64,000 nucleotides of DNA, taken from Diphasiastrum complanatum (lineage: Eukaryota > Streptophyta > Lycopodiopsida > Lycopodiales > Lycopodiaceae). This document shows, piece by piece, positions 11,481 through 22,408 of this stretch; position 1 is the stretch's first letter; each line of letters opens with the position of its first letter. The stretch spans positions 53,557,165 to 53,621,164 of the forward strand of contig CM055104.1 of NCBI GenBank assembly GCA_029204225.1, read 5' to 3'. The notes under the pieces are model-generated. The model was not told the origin of the DNA and ran no database searches. It worked only from the letters and a program-made list of their open reading frames with translations. A program made the position numbers and the translations under genes.

Positions 11481-12870
11481 AAACTACTCTCTATAAAAGC
11501 TCATGAGCAGGCTCATATAGTTAACAACTAATGGATTCATGAATAATTTCTTAAAATTTACTTTTGGCCTTTAATTTGTTAGACAAAAGTTGAATCAATT
11601 AGTCACATCTATGTTAATTAAAAGAGCATTCCGTAGTGTAGTACACCAAGATTTCTAGTATATGTAGCGATCAATTAGTAATGCAGCTCCTCGTAATATA
11701 GCTAATAATCCTTGCAATGCTCCTTTCGATCCCCAATTATTTGCATCTACACGATTCATAGAAAGATACTAAAATGATCTCAAAAGCTCCAAGAACAAAG
11801 GATTCCAGGCAAGCTATGATCATCATCCAAGTGACTATAGCCATAGTATGCACTTTCACATAAGAATTCAAACCTTCAGCACATAAGAATGTATGGGATC
11901 TAAACCACGAAGAGTTTGAAGGATATGCCAAGCCTCAAATTTTGCTTCAGGGTAGAATAATAGTTCAGGTTGTTTGATATACAATGCCCTCAAAAGTTAT
12001 TATTTCTTGTTGCAGTTATCCAAAGAAGGAATAATAACTTCTGAGATTTCGGCACATAGAAAGACATCTAGATCTGAAGCTAATTTCCGATAGACAAGAA
12101 TATGTATTATGTTGAAGCTCAAGTGAATTAAGATATAATTCTACAAGAGAGAAGAAATTCAGAAAGATATCGTAAAGTATATTTCTGGGAATTTGTCATA
12201 TTAAATATCAAGTAGCTTTATGTGGGCATTGTAGATCAAGTAGCTTCATGTGGGATCATCATGAAAATTTCACCTTCCATGCAGCCCTTAATTCCAAAAA
12301 AAAAAAGAAATTGGGCAGCATGTTAATGCTCAAAAAGGTAATAAAATAGAATGTTATGAGCTCTTCAGAGAGAATCATCATATAGATAAATATATGCCTT
12401 GTACAAGCACAGAACTTATCCAGGTGAATGGAAAGAATCCCGCTCATTTTCTATGATTGTATCAGTTTTGTACTGTACCAATCAATTGTATATCTAACTA
12501 ATATATCCTGCGAATTAGGAGCGTCTTAAAAAACGAGATATGCCGATATAAACTAATCTATAACTGGCTATTTATGTCGTCCGGACACAGCCGCTAGAGA
12601 TATTTTTAGGACAGCTATATAAGAGATCCAACAGCCACCATCTTGGCTGGAAAAAGTCTGATAACAGACTAGACTGGCTGTCACTGAGTGGTAATCCGGT
12701 GTCTATGAACGGCCGCAGGGTTATTCAGCACTTTGTCCACGTATTGTTTCCTGTACCACGATCCAGACAATGAGAGCAACGTAAAAGAGCTTGCTTTTTT
12801 TCGTGGTAGTCGAGAACTTTATGAATGTTTAGATAATTTGCGAATGTTACCCATTCTCAAGCTGGCTTTC
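11481..12870. other. No recognisable gene, left copy
   Basis: AT-rich sequence between the copia-A fragment and the ARD gene. A 64-codon minus-strand open segment at 11737-11931 (MAYPSNSSWFRSHTFLCAEG) resembles nothing I know. Some of the stretch nearest 12870 could be the ARD 3' UTR or a missed last exon. Nothing else stands out. Confidence 0.5.
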
Positions 12871-14397
12871 TTACCTTGCAGCACTTTCACTCCCCGCTCC
12901 ATGCTGAGTCCTGTATGGAATGTCTGTGTAGAGAAGTGCCTGTACCCAAGTATGCAGGCTTTAGAGTGTAACACTAGCACTGCAATCAACAAGATTCTGA
13001 AATCGTTATGATGGGAAAAAGTTTCATACATGGTTGCATTACCTTGATATAATTGTTCTCATCAATCGTAAACCTGTGAAACATTCCTGGAGGAAGAACA
13101 ATCATATCACCCTTAGTTACGCGGAAACGAATCCATTTACCGTCATAATCTCGAATGTCCCAGTAGCCTGCAAACGCAAGATCAACCCATTACGGCTAAA
13201 TTGTTCTTGCAATCACTGAATTTGACTGAAAACAGAGACAAAACAACATATTCTAATTTTTAAGCTAATATTCGTTAATGGCCTCTTCTGACCGTTGCCA
13301 TCAAGTATCAACCGTATTTCCTCTTGAGAATGCATATGTTCTTGGAAAAATCCTTTCACTTTTTTTTCGAAATCTTCCATCTCTTTGGGGCAAACAGTCA
13401 CGACCTCCTAGTGCCACGCATCATTGAGAATATTAGAATATTGCGATTCCAATAACAAACTCAAGCTGATAGAAACTCCAGAGTCACAAACCAACTGAAT
13501 CAATTTAGGCGAGGACAATACCGAGTATTTGTACCCACGATCCATCTTGATTGTTTCTAGCAAAGTGTTCTTTTCCCATTCGTCTACATCAAGCTTCCAT
13601 GTCAGCACTCCCTGCTCTGACAGTCAAAACTTGCATAGTTAGTAAATTCAGCTTGAATTTGCTCCTTTCATATCCTCTCCAATATCTCCAATAGGTACAA
13701 GCAAAACTAATCTTAGTAGTTGCTTGTTGAGTGTGAATACCGTGGATGTGTTCCTGTGGCACTGGACGATTGGGACTAAACTTGTCCGTAAGCCGGTGAT
13801 CCTCATCGTTTGCATTGTACTCCCAAGCTTCCAACTCTTTCTACATTCAGTGAAAACAATATAAGTAGAACGTCTTAACTAGCAAAAGCTTTTGTAACTG
13901 AAATGTCATAACTGATCAACCATTTAGTATCAGTCCATTTGTAGGTTGCTGTGTCCATGTTAGAAAAATGTTGGCAAGACTATGTGAAGTGATGAAGGAA
14001 AGAAAGCGATGTGTACTGCTTGCATGGGCTTTGGATCAAACCATCTTTCGACTCAAAAACATGTTCTCACCAATTCCGAAAGAAAAACTTCCTCTGACAA
14101 GTTAATATATAGAAATGCAACCGAATGCAAGAGAAATTAATTAGAGTAAGTGACGGATCGTGGAAAAGCAAGCTGAATTAAACTCACACTCTGGCCAGTC
14201 TATGTTCAATCATTATCCGACACTACTAAGCAATGACCTGCCAGGTGCCCGTCCTCACTCCCAAATAGCTACGAAATATACAATTAGTTACAACCAACTA
14301 TCAACACATAGCATTGACGAAAACTCCAGCTGCCAACGAGCATCACAAAAACAAGTTTGTAAACACACACCTGAACGTGAATCTGGGCAATATCCAT
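12871..14397 (-). CDS. Acireductone dioxygenase (ARD), left-arm copy, six exons
   Basis: Cupin metalloenzyme of the methionine salvage (Yang) cycle. With Fe(II) it cleaves acireductone to formate and 4-methylthio-2-oxobutanoate. Exons on the minus strand: 14371-14397, 13741-13840, 13522-13616, 13293-13407, 13043-13167, 12871-12939. All introns are GT-AG, of 530, 124, 114, 125 and 103 bp, and the frame is kept throughout (176 residues; the family is usually about 180-200). Evidence: EAWEYNANDEDHRL near the N-terminus, GVLTWKLD, cupin motif 1 EHMHSQEEIR, and motif 2 GDMIVLPPGMFHRFT. Predicted metal ligands are His98, His100, Glu104 and His143, all present. The first exon (9 codons) is chosen because its ATG and CAG|GTGTGT donor give an in-frame join. 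The C-terminus is uncertain: the TAA overlaps a good donor (AAG|GTAAGA), so another exon may follow. Sequence agrees with the right-arm copy wherever I compared it. Confidence 0.85.
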
Positions 14398-15140
14398 GCT
14401 GAAATTGAATATACTGAGATAAGCCCGACCAAAAAACACTATGCAGCAGAAGCCCAAAATGCTGTTAGAGCTAGTGAGTGCCAATGTAGGCTTTATACAG
14501 GAACAATGCATCAGAATTGGTCCTGGTATCAGTGGTGCAGAGAGCAGCAGTGCAATGGTGGCGTTGGAGACAGGAAACTTCTCCCGATCAGTGGGCGGCG
14601 GAGTAGTTTTTTGAGCAATAGCAGCCGACTAGCTAGCAGTATCTTTAGCTATACAGCATTAGTGTGGTAGTTTCTCCACCGTCAGTGATATGTATGCGCG
14701 CACGAGAGCAAAAGCAACCAAAAGATCGAGAGATCGAGAGAGAGATTTCCCAGATTTCGAAGAAGCGTAAGAGATCGAGAAGGTTAAGGGTGAAGGAGAG
14801 GTGGCGGTGGCACTGCAGCCTAAGTCTTCTCGGAGAGAACCAACACCCAACCTTTGTATATGCATGGCAACCTTTATATATGCATGGCAAGACTACTGCA
14901 GGTGGCAACAATGACTATAAAGATTATGAAGAGAGATTTTGGGTATTTATTTCTAGTTGGTATTTAAGCCTAAAAGTGTACTCCCTCTTGGGAGTCTATG
15001 TTTTACTTGTGTACTCTATGTAGAAGAACATTCTCCAATGATGGACTTTGTCAAAAATGAATACACATTAGAGGCCTTCTTTTTCATGTACTCTCAATCC
15101 TATTATACATCTAATTTTACTCCAACAAAACCATCACATG
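14398..15140. other. ARD upstream region and LTR-like remnant, left copy
   Basis: No gene seen. It holds the proposed ARD promoter and a GAGA-rich stretch at 14700-14750. A 20-bp tandem duplication (units CCTTTRTATATGCATGGCAA) lies near 14851-14890. A segment at about 14940-15135 ends in ACATGGTATCC. That end looks like an LTR followed by a copia-type primer site (TGGTATC), so the minisatellite that follows may have grown out of a retroelement leader. Overlapping open segments of 67-119 codons here show no conserved motif. Confidence 0.4.
14491..14520 (-). promoter_or_regulatory. Candidate core promoter of ARD, left copy
   Basis: On the minus strand a CCAAT sequence (14516-14520) is followed by TATAAAG (14491-14497), about 95 bp upstream of the proposed ARD start codon. 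A transcription start near 14465 would give a short 5' UTR. Motif match only. Confidence 0.4.
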
Positions 15141-15618
15141 GTATCCGGTCAAGATTTTAAACAGGTGATCCGGTCGAGATTTAAGATACTGATCCGATCG
15201 AGATTTTGTCTTTTGGATCCGGTCAAGATGTGTTAACTCTGATCCGGTCGAGATTTAGTCTTTGGATTCGGTCGAGATTTTTTCTTTGGATCCAATCGAG
15301 ATGTGATGACTCTACTCTGGTCGAGATCTAAAATAGTTGATACGGTCAAGATTTTTTCTTTGGATCCAGTCGAGATGTGATGACTCTGCTCTGGTCTTTT
15401 AAACAGGTGATCCAGTCGATATGTGATGACTCTGATCCGGTCGAGATTTAAAACAGGTGATTCGGTCGGTATGTGATGACTTTGATCTAGTCAAGATTTT
15501 GTCTTTGTTGGCATCCGGTCGAGATTGCCATTCGGTTGAGATTTGAGTTGTTGGTATCCGGTCAAGATTGCCATCCGGTTGAGATGTGAGTTGTTGGCAT
15601 CTGGTTGCGATTCCATTT
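15141..15618. repeat. Degenerate minisatellite, block 1, left copy
   Basis: About 19 diverged units of 23-26 bp built on GATCCGGTCGAGATTT plus a variable tail (AAACAGGT, TGTCTTTG, GATGACTCT). Toward the end, 18-bp and 25-bp units alternate around CATCCGGTTGAGAT. Many CCGG and TCGA sites have mutated to CTGG, TCAA and similar, the pattern expected from methyl-cytosine decay. Confidence 0.85.
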
Positions 15619-16125
15619 GTGGATCACGAGGCAACCCTAACCCTAGTTAATAAGTGAGAGGGATTTGGCACCCTGCGTGTGTAAGTCCAACCCAATGATC
15701 ACATAGTTATTTGATTAATTAGAAAGTCAATAAAAGGACTTTAGGCCTTTTTGCGGGACTTTTATGTCATAAGGCCTAGTTAGTAAATAAAGTTCGGTTT
15801 CCCTCCAATTTTGGATAGTTCTCACTCTTTTTTAAATTTGAATAATTAGGGAGGTAGAAATGGACCAATAGGATTATGAGGCCAGGGTTCTCCTCTCTAT
15901 TATAAAAAGGGAACGACTCGAGTTATCTTTATTGTGGATCTTAGTGCTAATGCTTAGGGTTAATGGATGTTAGAGCTAGATGTGGATCTTCCATTCATGC
16001 TGAAATCTAAAATATGCTATCTCTCTCATGGGAATGAACCTACGCGTGACAACTAACTTCATCACCTTGATGCTAGATTGATTAGATCTTGGGTTGAGGA
16101 TAGGCAAGGAAAAAAACCCAGTACA
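15619..16125. other. Unique interval between the minisatellite blocks, left copy
   Basis: No gene. It contains AACCCTAACCCTAG at about 15634-15648 (two telomere-like units, too short to be a telomere tract) and the word AAAAGGACTTTAGGCC. It may be the LTR or leader of an old element. Confidence 0.4.
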
Positions 16126-16345
16126 GATTGCCATCCGGTTGAGATTTGAGTTGTTGGTATCCAGTTGAGATTGCCATCCGGTTGAGATGTGATCTATTGG
16201 CATTTGGTCGAGTTTGTCATCCGGTTGAGATGTAATCTGTTTATATTCGGTCAAGATTGCCATCTCGTTGAGATGTGAGCTGTTGGCATCCGGTTGAGAT
16301 TTGAACTGTTGGCATCTGGTCGAGATTGCCATCCGCTTGAGAAAT
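16126..16345. repeat. Degenerate minisatellite, block 2, left copy
   Basis: Same family as block 1, mostly alternating 25-bp and 18-bp units (CATCCGGTTGAGATGTGAT.. then GCATCTGGTCGAGATTGC). On the minus strand it yields a repetitive Gln/Ser/Asp open segment (15976-16332) that is a product of the repeat, not a gene. Confidence 0.85.
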
Positions 16346-16645
16346 AAGGTACCGAAGTGGAAATGGCAAGTGTATCAATATGAGGAAGTTCTTAGAGGTT
16401 TTGTAGGTCTTAATTATCAGATTTGTCTGTGCATGTACAAAAATGACGGCTCTGAACTGTAGACAGAATATGGACACTAAAAGTGAGAAAACCTAACTTG
16501 TGAAGCTTGACCAGAGGATGTTGACCTTGAACATAAAAAGTAAATAAAAAATAACAAATAACAAGAAGGTAGGCATCCAAAGGGACCATGAACAAGAATG
16601 GAAACAGTGTGGAAGCAATAAAAGAGTAAAGACGAAAGGGATGAG

Positions 16646-16671
16646 TATATATAGATATATATATATATATA
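16646..16671. repeat. (AT)n microsatellite, left copy
   Basis: A 26-bp run of TA dinucleotides with one AGA interruption, in the stretch downstream of the gypsy-2 integrase. The same run is present in the other arm. Confidence 0.9.
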
Positions 16672-16808
16672 ATTTCTTGAGAGATTAAATGGAGTCAACA
16701 AAAAATAACTCTTCATAGTATCGTCGTAAATGACAATCATTGACGACAGTCTCTAGGAGTACGTCGTCAAGTGTTTCTAATGAGACTGCTCCATTTGAAA
16801 AGATTTTA

Positions 16809-18893
16809 TTAATTATATGGTCCTTCACTTCGGAATTTGAGTTTCCCTAGGTGCTTCTTAGATGTGTAGAAAAGCATCTGATCACCTAAGTATAAGTCTT
16901 CATTGCACAGGTGACGATCATGCCAGGCTTTTTGGCGACGTTTGTTGACTAACTGTGCATGATATGAGATGAGTCGAGTCTCGCACAATTGGGCTAACGT
17001 AAATAGCCTAGTTTGGACTTCTTGTTTGATTGCAACTTTCTCACATAGATCAGTAGAGAAAGCTTGCATGACTCGCAAGGAAGGAACTAAAAATTCAACA
17101 GGCATTACTGTCTCTTGACCGTAGACGAGATGGAAGAGAGTAACCCATCCAATGACCTTCTTGGGAGTGGTTCGGTACGCCCAAATAGTTGAGAATAGCT
17201 TGGTTTTCCAATCTGATTGACTTGTTTTAACTATCTTCGCTAGGATCTTACAGATTGTCTTGTTGGTAAATTCCGCCTGGCCATTACATCAGGGATGATA
17301 TGGAGTACTTTTGCGGTGGACAACAAGGTAATGGCATAAGAGATTGTCAACCACTTCATTTAAGAAGTGTGAACCTCTATCACTAACAAGCTCGATTAGA
17401 CAGCCAAAGCGTGTAATGATGTTTTCATAAAGAAAACGCGCGATGGTCTTCGCATTGGCATCTTTGTTGTGCGCGCCTCAACCCATTTTGTGGCATAATC
17501 AGTTGAAATCAGGATATAATGGGCTTGAGTATTTTTTGCTGCTGGGATAATGGGCCCAACAAAGTCTATACCCCACTTATGGAAAGCTATGGAAGCTTTG
17601 CCTTCTATAATGGAGTTAAGCGGTGTGAAGTCTGCTTTTGCAGTCTTTTTGGGTCGTTGGCAAACATCACATGATTTGATGATAGCAAATGTATTCTTAA
17701 ACAATGATGGCTACCATAAGCCTGCACGGAGGATTATCTTTGCAGTCGCTTTCACGGAGAAGTGACCACCACCAATGCCTTCATGTGCATGAGATATGAT
17801 AGGTCGTATTTCAGATTCATATGCACATCGGCATATAATACCATCAGCAACCCTGTTATATAATGGTCTGGCGATAAGTTGAAAGGGTGTGATTTTATTA
17901 AAAAATTTCTTCTGGCCACTTGGTTTAGCCCTTTTTTTAGTCGGCCAGTTGTAAGGAACTGAGTGATTTCCTCAACCCATGGTGGAGTGGCATCAATCTG
18001 AAAAAAGCATGCATCAGGTAGATCATTGTTGACTAGTGCATCAGCTTTTTCAGCATTGGCAAGTCTAGAAAGGTGGTCGGCCATGAAGTGTTGTGTGCCT
18101 TTCCTGATGACTGCGCCGAATGTGAATTCCTCAAGTATTAACAGCCACCTAGTTATGCGTCCGGTTTTACAGGATTTATTTACAATATTTAACAAGGCTT
18201 GATTGTCTATATAGAAAGCAAAGGTTTACCCTAGCAAATAATGTCGCAATTGTTGAATGACGTAGACCATGGCCAGTGCTTCACGCTTTGTTGTGGTATA
18301 GTTTACTTTAGCAGACACCAGTTGTCTGCTCAAGAAATGTATTGGAAAATCTTTTCCATACTCACCCGGTTGTACTAGGATACCTCCAATGGCATACTTA
18401 CTTGCGTCAGTATGCACATGGAATTCCTTCGTGTAATCTGGGGAACGAAGTATGGGTGCAGTGGTAAGTGTTGTTTCTAATTCCTCAAAAGCTTTTATGC
18501 GCTCTTCGGTCCATCTAGGGTCGACCACAACTAAATAGGTGAGTCGTGCCTTACTGGCGTAGTCGACTATGAAGATGCGGTAGTAGTTATTATGGCCTAA
18601 AAAGATGTATACTTCTTTCAATGTGGTGAGTAAGGGCATCTCAACTATAACCTTGATCTTTGAAGGATCGGTAGAAATACCATCCTTGGATATAATATGT
18701 CTGAGCACAACCCCATGGGTGACCTAGATTTGACATTTTTTGGGGTTTAGTGATATTCCAAACCTTCGACAACAAATGAAAATCTTTTCAGGTGTTTCGA
18801 GGTGTTTGTCTGTAAAAGAATGTACACCAAGATCATCAAGATAGATCTCAACAATCTGGTGTAGCAAGTCTTGGAATGACATTTGCATGAGAC
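16809..18893 (-). pseudogene. gypsy-2 RT (C-terminal part), RNase H and integrase, left copy
   Basis: On the minus strand the reading starts mid-RT with FQRLMQMSFQDLL and the catalytic IYLDDLGVHS. RNase H follows (18226-18708: PDYTKEFHVHTDASKYAIGG, REALAMVYVIQQLRHYLLG; then a stop and YIDNQALLNIVN), then KGTQHFMADHLSRL. Integrase has the zinc-finger half CDVCQRPKKT, core WGIDFVGPIIP, SDRGSHFLNEV and NGQAEFTNKT, and C-terminal sequence to 16809. Stops and frame changes interrupt it. The N-terminal half of the same RT reappears at 24150-24720, so copia-B/C insertion split this gene. A 9-bp segment near 17588-17596 is present only in this arm. Confidence 0.85.
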
Positions 18894-19637
18894 GTTGAAA
18901 TTGTCACGAACGGGTTTAGTGTATCGTGAACGGATTTGTTTCTTTTGAATTTTCTTAGGCGGAAGCTTGCAGGATCCTAGACATGCAACTATAGATCATA
19001 GAATAGATATCATTCTAGCAATCAAGAAAATGGAAGACAAGGAGATGCACAAGATAGAGCAACTGTATTATCAGTTTGATTTTTAGAGCCAGATGATCAG
19101 TGTCTCGTTCGTGGGCGGCCTGACACTCTACTCTTTCGATGTGTTCTTCTAGTTGGTAGACTTTCATGCACAACTATTTCATTTCTATTCTTTTTCTTTT
19201 CTACTCTACTCATGCACACTCTCAGTGTATTCTTTTGATCCTAAAAAAATTTTCTATCTCCACTTGTGGAGTTTACACGAAAGCTAAACAAAGAATTACA
19301 AGAGTAGTTAACAGTAATCAACTAATTAGTTACTCTCCGTTATTGCTAACTGTTTCAGCTGACCGTGAAGTTTAAGATTCCACGCCCATTGAGCTGCCAG
19401 CTGGCAACATGAAAGATTTTCTTTCATTTTCTTTTCATTTTGTGTCATGACGTGTCTTTTGGTCCTGGAGGCATGTTTGACTTTCGCGAATCATTCGCCC
19501 TTCGAGTTTCGCTTCGCTTCGTGTCTTAGGGTTTTTGAGGTACGTTGACTTTCGCGAATTGTTCGCCATTTGACCTTCACTTCATGTTGCTTAGCTTCGC
19601 GTCGCGACAAAGTTGCAGGAGTTCACCATTTCTAACA
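18894..19637 (-). repeat. copia-B 3' LTR, left copy (744 bp)
   Basis: On the minus strand it starts TGTTAGAAATGG right after a purine-rich TTCTAGAGGGAAG and ends ..CGTTCGTGACA, where gypsy-2 RT coding resumes, so both ends are supported. It includes two palindromic TTCGCGAA motifs (19483-19490 and 19551-19558) within GCGAA-rich sequence. Confidence 0.8.
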
Positions 19638-21576
19638 CTTCCCTCTAGAACCTTGCAGCTTTGCACATTTAATCCAATTGTCTTTCTTTGCTTTGCAAAT
19701 AGTGGCTTGTCGAGCGGCTTCGTGAGCAGATAAGCAATCATGTCTTCAGACTTTATGTACTAGTTCTGGAGCTCTCCTTCAAGATCAAATCTCGAATGTG
19801 ATGGTACTTTAGAGGTATGTGTTTTGTCTTTGAATGAAAGACAGTATCTTGGGACAAATAAACGGCAATCTGAGAATCCATCATCGTCATGCATGGTCTT
19901 CCTTGTGATATTCCAATTGCCTCCAACATCATCTGCAATCAAACTACCTCGTTCACCACCTTTAAAGTTGCGACGTATTCAGCTTTGCAAGAAGATTGAG
20001 CTACCAAGGTTTGTTTTTTGTATATTTAACTGATTGCTGCTCCACACGCTATTGAACATCCTCCAGTTACGGAATTCCTGTCATCTTTGTAGCTCGCCCA
20101 GCTTGCATTACTATAGTGGTCCAGTTCGAATCCTTTTCTTTCATTTTCTGTTATGTAGGCAGTGGTCTAGTGTCCATGCCTCGTTTTGCCTCATCAACTC
20201 GATCTCTTCTGACATTGTCTGCTTCCAGAATTCTCCCTCTAGACTCTAGATAGCTTCTTGATATGTTGCTGGCTCTTCAGTGAAGCTACAATACTTCTCG
20301 TGTGTATGTAGGAGTGAATTGATGCTCTATCCCCTGTTCTTGGTAGAATTTTGAAAATTCTTTGCTCTTGTACTCACCTCCATTGTCAGATCTGATGATC
20401 TAAATCTTCTTTGACGTGTGTCGCTCTACAAATGCCACTAACTTCTTGAAAGAGTCAAACATATCAGATTTTTTCTTTAGGTAGTAGATCGTAGTCATCC
20501 GGCTGTAATCATCTATGAATGTCAAGAAATACCTCAATCCTGAGAGCGAATCCATTTTCATCAGTTCACAAACATCTGAGTGGACGAGCTCAAGAACTTC
20601 TTTGGCTCTTCTTCCCTCATGTGTGAATGGATTCCGATGTTGTTTGTCTTTCTAACAAGCTTCGCAAAACTCAGTATCGGATTTTGATATCTTTAGACCT
20701 ATGACTATGTCTTTCTTACACATGTCATATAGGCTCCTCATGTTTAGATGATATATTCTTCTGTGACAGAGCTAATCTTCATTTTCTGATGCATTTAATA
20801 TGCTATCAAAATTGCTGATTATCTTAGCTTGGTAGAGGTTTTCTTCTCTGCATCCAACTGTCAGCAATTTGTTTGTAGTTTTCTCGATCATGCGGCATGT
20901 ATTGCCATTGAACAAAACTTGAATTCCAAGATCTGCCATCTTGGAGACTGATAGCAATTCTTTTCTCAGTGAAGACATGTAGAGTGCCCTTGGCAGCTCT
21001 GCTTGACCTGACAATGTTTGCAGCTGTAGAGTCCTGATGCCTTTGACATCGTGTCTGCTCCCATCATCTAGAATCACTGCTCTATTAATTTATAGTTCTC
21101 TGAAGTCGATCAAGATTTTCTTGTTGCAAGTGATGTGTGATGTTGCCCCTGAATCAATGACTACATCCTAGTCTTGTTCATTGTAGCTCGTTGAAGCTTC
21201 ATCAAGTATTGTGAAGGCTTCATCACCTCTATCTACATCTTTGGATGACTCTGCAACATTTGTTTTCTCAGTCTTGTTCTTTCTTTTTGGGTTGAATCTG
21301 CAATCGTATGCAAAGTGCCCCTTCTTCTTGTAATGCATGCAAGGTATTGCTAGATTGAACCAGAATTTGTTGGGTATATGGCCTAGTTTGTGATAGTGAT
21401 CACAGGAAGAAGATTGTTGAATAGAGGACTTTGTCTTGTCAAATCTGGGTTTGTTCTTCTTCTTCTTCTTCCCTTTTGTGAAGAGGGCTTTCTCTTGATC
21501 ATTGCTTCCTTCTTCTTCCTCTCTCATCAGTCTCTCATCAGCGTCAAGACTAATTGTTTTGTCGAATGTCAACGAC
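19638..21576 (-). pseudogene. copia-B gag end, protease, integrase, RNase H, left copy (RT missing)
   Basis: Minus-strand order: gag C-terminus with a basic KKKKKNKPRFDKTK stretch and knuckle-like HYKKKGHFAYDC (21168-21572); protease VIDSGATSHITCNKK; pre-integrase region with LLSVSKMADLGIQV (20772-21077); integrase with EFCEAC, SRMTTIYYLKKKS and SDNGGEYKSKEF. Reading then jumps near 20280 to a Copia linker and RNase H (CKAEYVATLKVVNEVVWLQ, 19753-20033 region). The RT domain is absent, so this looks like an internal deletion. Stops are present. The gag 5' part is lost where copia-C is inserted. Confidence 0.8.
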
Positions 21577-22408
21577 TGATAGTGTCAATTTTCAGAGAAA
21601 AAGGACAATTATGATTGTACTTATCAATCATTAAGAGTTATTGATTGCTTAATCCAAAGATCTTGATCTAGATGCTTTACACTATGATTTAAGCAAGAGC
21701 AATGGATCAAATGATTAAAAACTTGGATGAGCGGCCTCACACGTGTGGAGGATAGTACCTGTACGGCCTATATATAGAGAGTAAAGTACTCAAGCTTAGA
21801 AATTCATTTTAATCACAAAAACACAAGTCAAATGTGGAAAATATAAGCAAGACTATAATTTGCCAATATCACATCACCTTCTCATTGAATTGGTTGATCC
21901 CTTTATAGATCAAGTACATCCACGAGCTGTGTACTTTCCAGCAAGCCTTCACACGTGTAAAGAGTGCCTAGTCATCCAGATCCACCGATGGGAGCCATAT
22001 GTGCTCATTTCCCAAAGTTGACTATTCTATTTGGCTAGAAAACAAAAAGCTAGTCTTCCACATTTATAGGAATATTCCCTATAAAATAGGATCTAATGGA
22101 ATCTTCTTATCTTATCATTTAGAAGCTTATCCACACGTGTGAATGATATCTTGACATGTGTGAGTAATAACTCATTCACATGGAAGTCCAATCTATTTAC
22201 ATAAAGTTTGACCAATTTGACCGATTTCAAGATTCTACTCAAAGGTCAATTTCACACTAGTGTAGATCAAGCTAAAATCAATCTAACTTTATAAAAGTGA
22301 CTTACGTACATTCTTTCACACGTGGGAATAGAAACATGTGAGATCCTATCAAGATCAATTATCTTAAGATCTACAAGATACATCAAGTTGGAAGTGATAT
22401 TTTTAACA
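21577..22408 (-). repeat. copia-C 3' LTR, left copy (832 bp)
   Basis: On the minus strand it runs TGTTAAAAATATCAC ... TTGACACTATCA, preceded by polypurine AAGTGAGGAGGGG. Beyond it copia-B gag coding resumes at 21576, so copia-C inserted into copia-B gag. It carries four CACGTG cores, three of them inside ACACGTGT. Confidence 0.8.

Noticed and set aside
11737-11931. 64-codon ORF with membrane-like sequence (and mirror)
   Set aside because: Hydrophobic but short, no homology recognised, surrounded by stops in non-coding sequence.
14645-15023. Overlapping 88- and 119-codon ORFs upstream of ARD (and mirror)
   Set aside because: They overlap on opposite strands, show no motif, and lie in a promoter/LTR-like region.
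15634-15648. Telomere repeat (CCCTAA)
   Set aside because: Only two units; common as a promoter or LTR word, not evidence of a former chromosome end.
15976-16332. Repetitive Gln/Ser/Asp protein (and mirror at 56152-56508)
   Set aside because: Generated by the minisatellite; no conserved start, domain or independent support.
15141-16345. CRISPR-like array
   Set aside because: Units are diverged, contiguous, without unique spacers, and the genome is eukaryotic.
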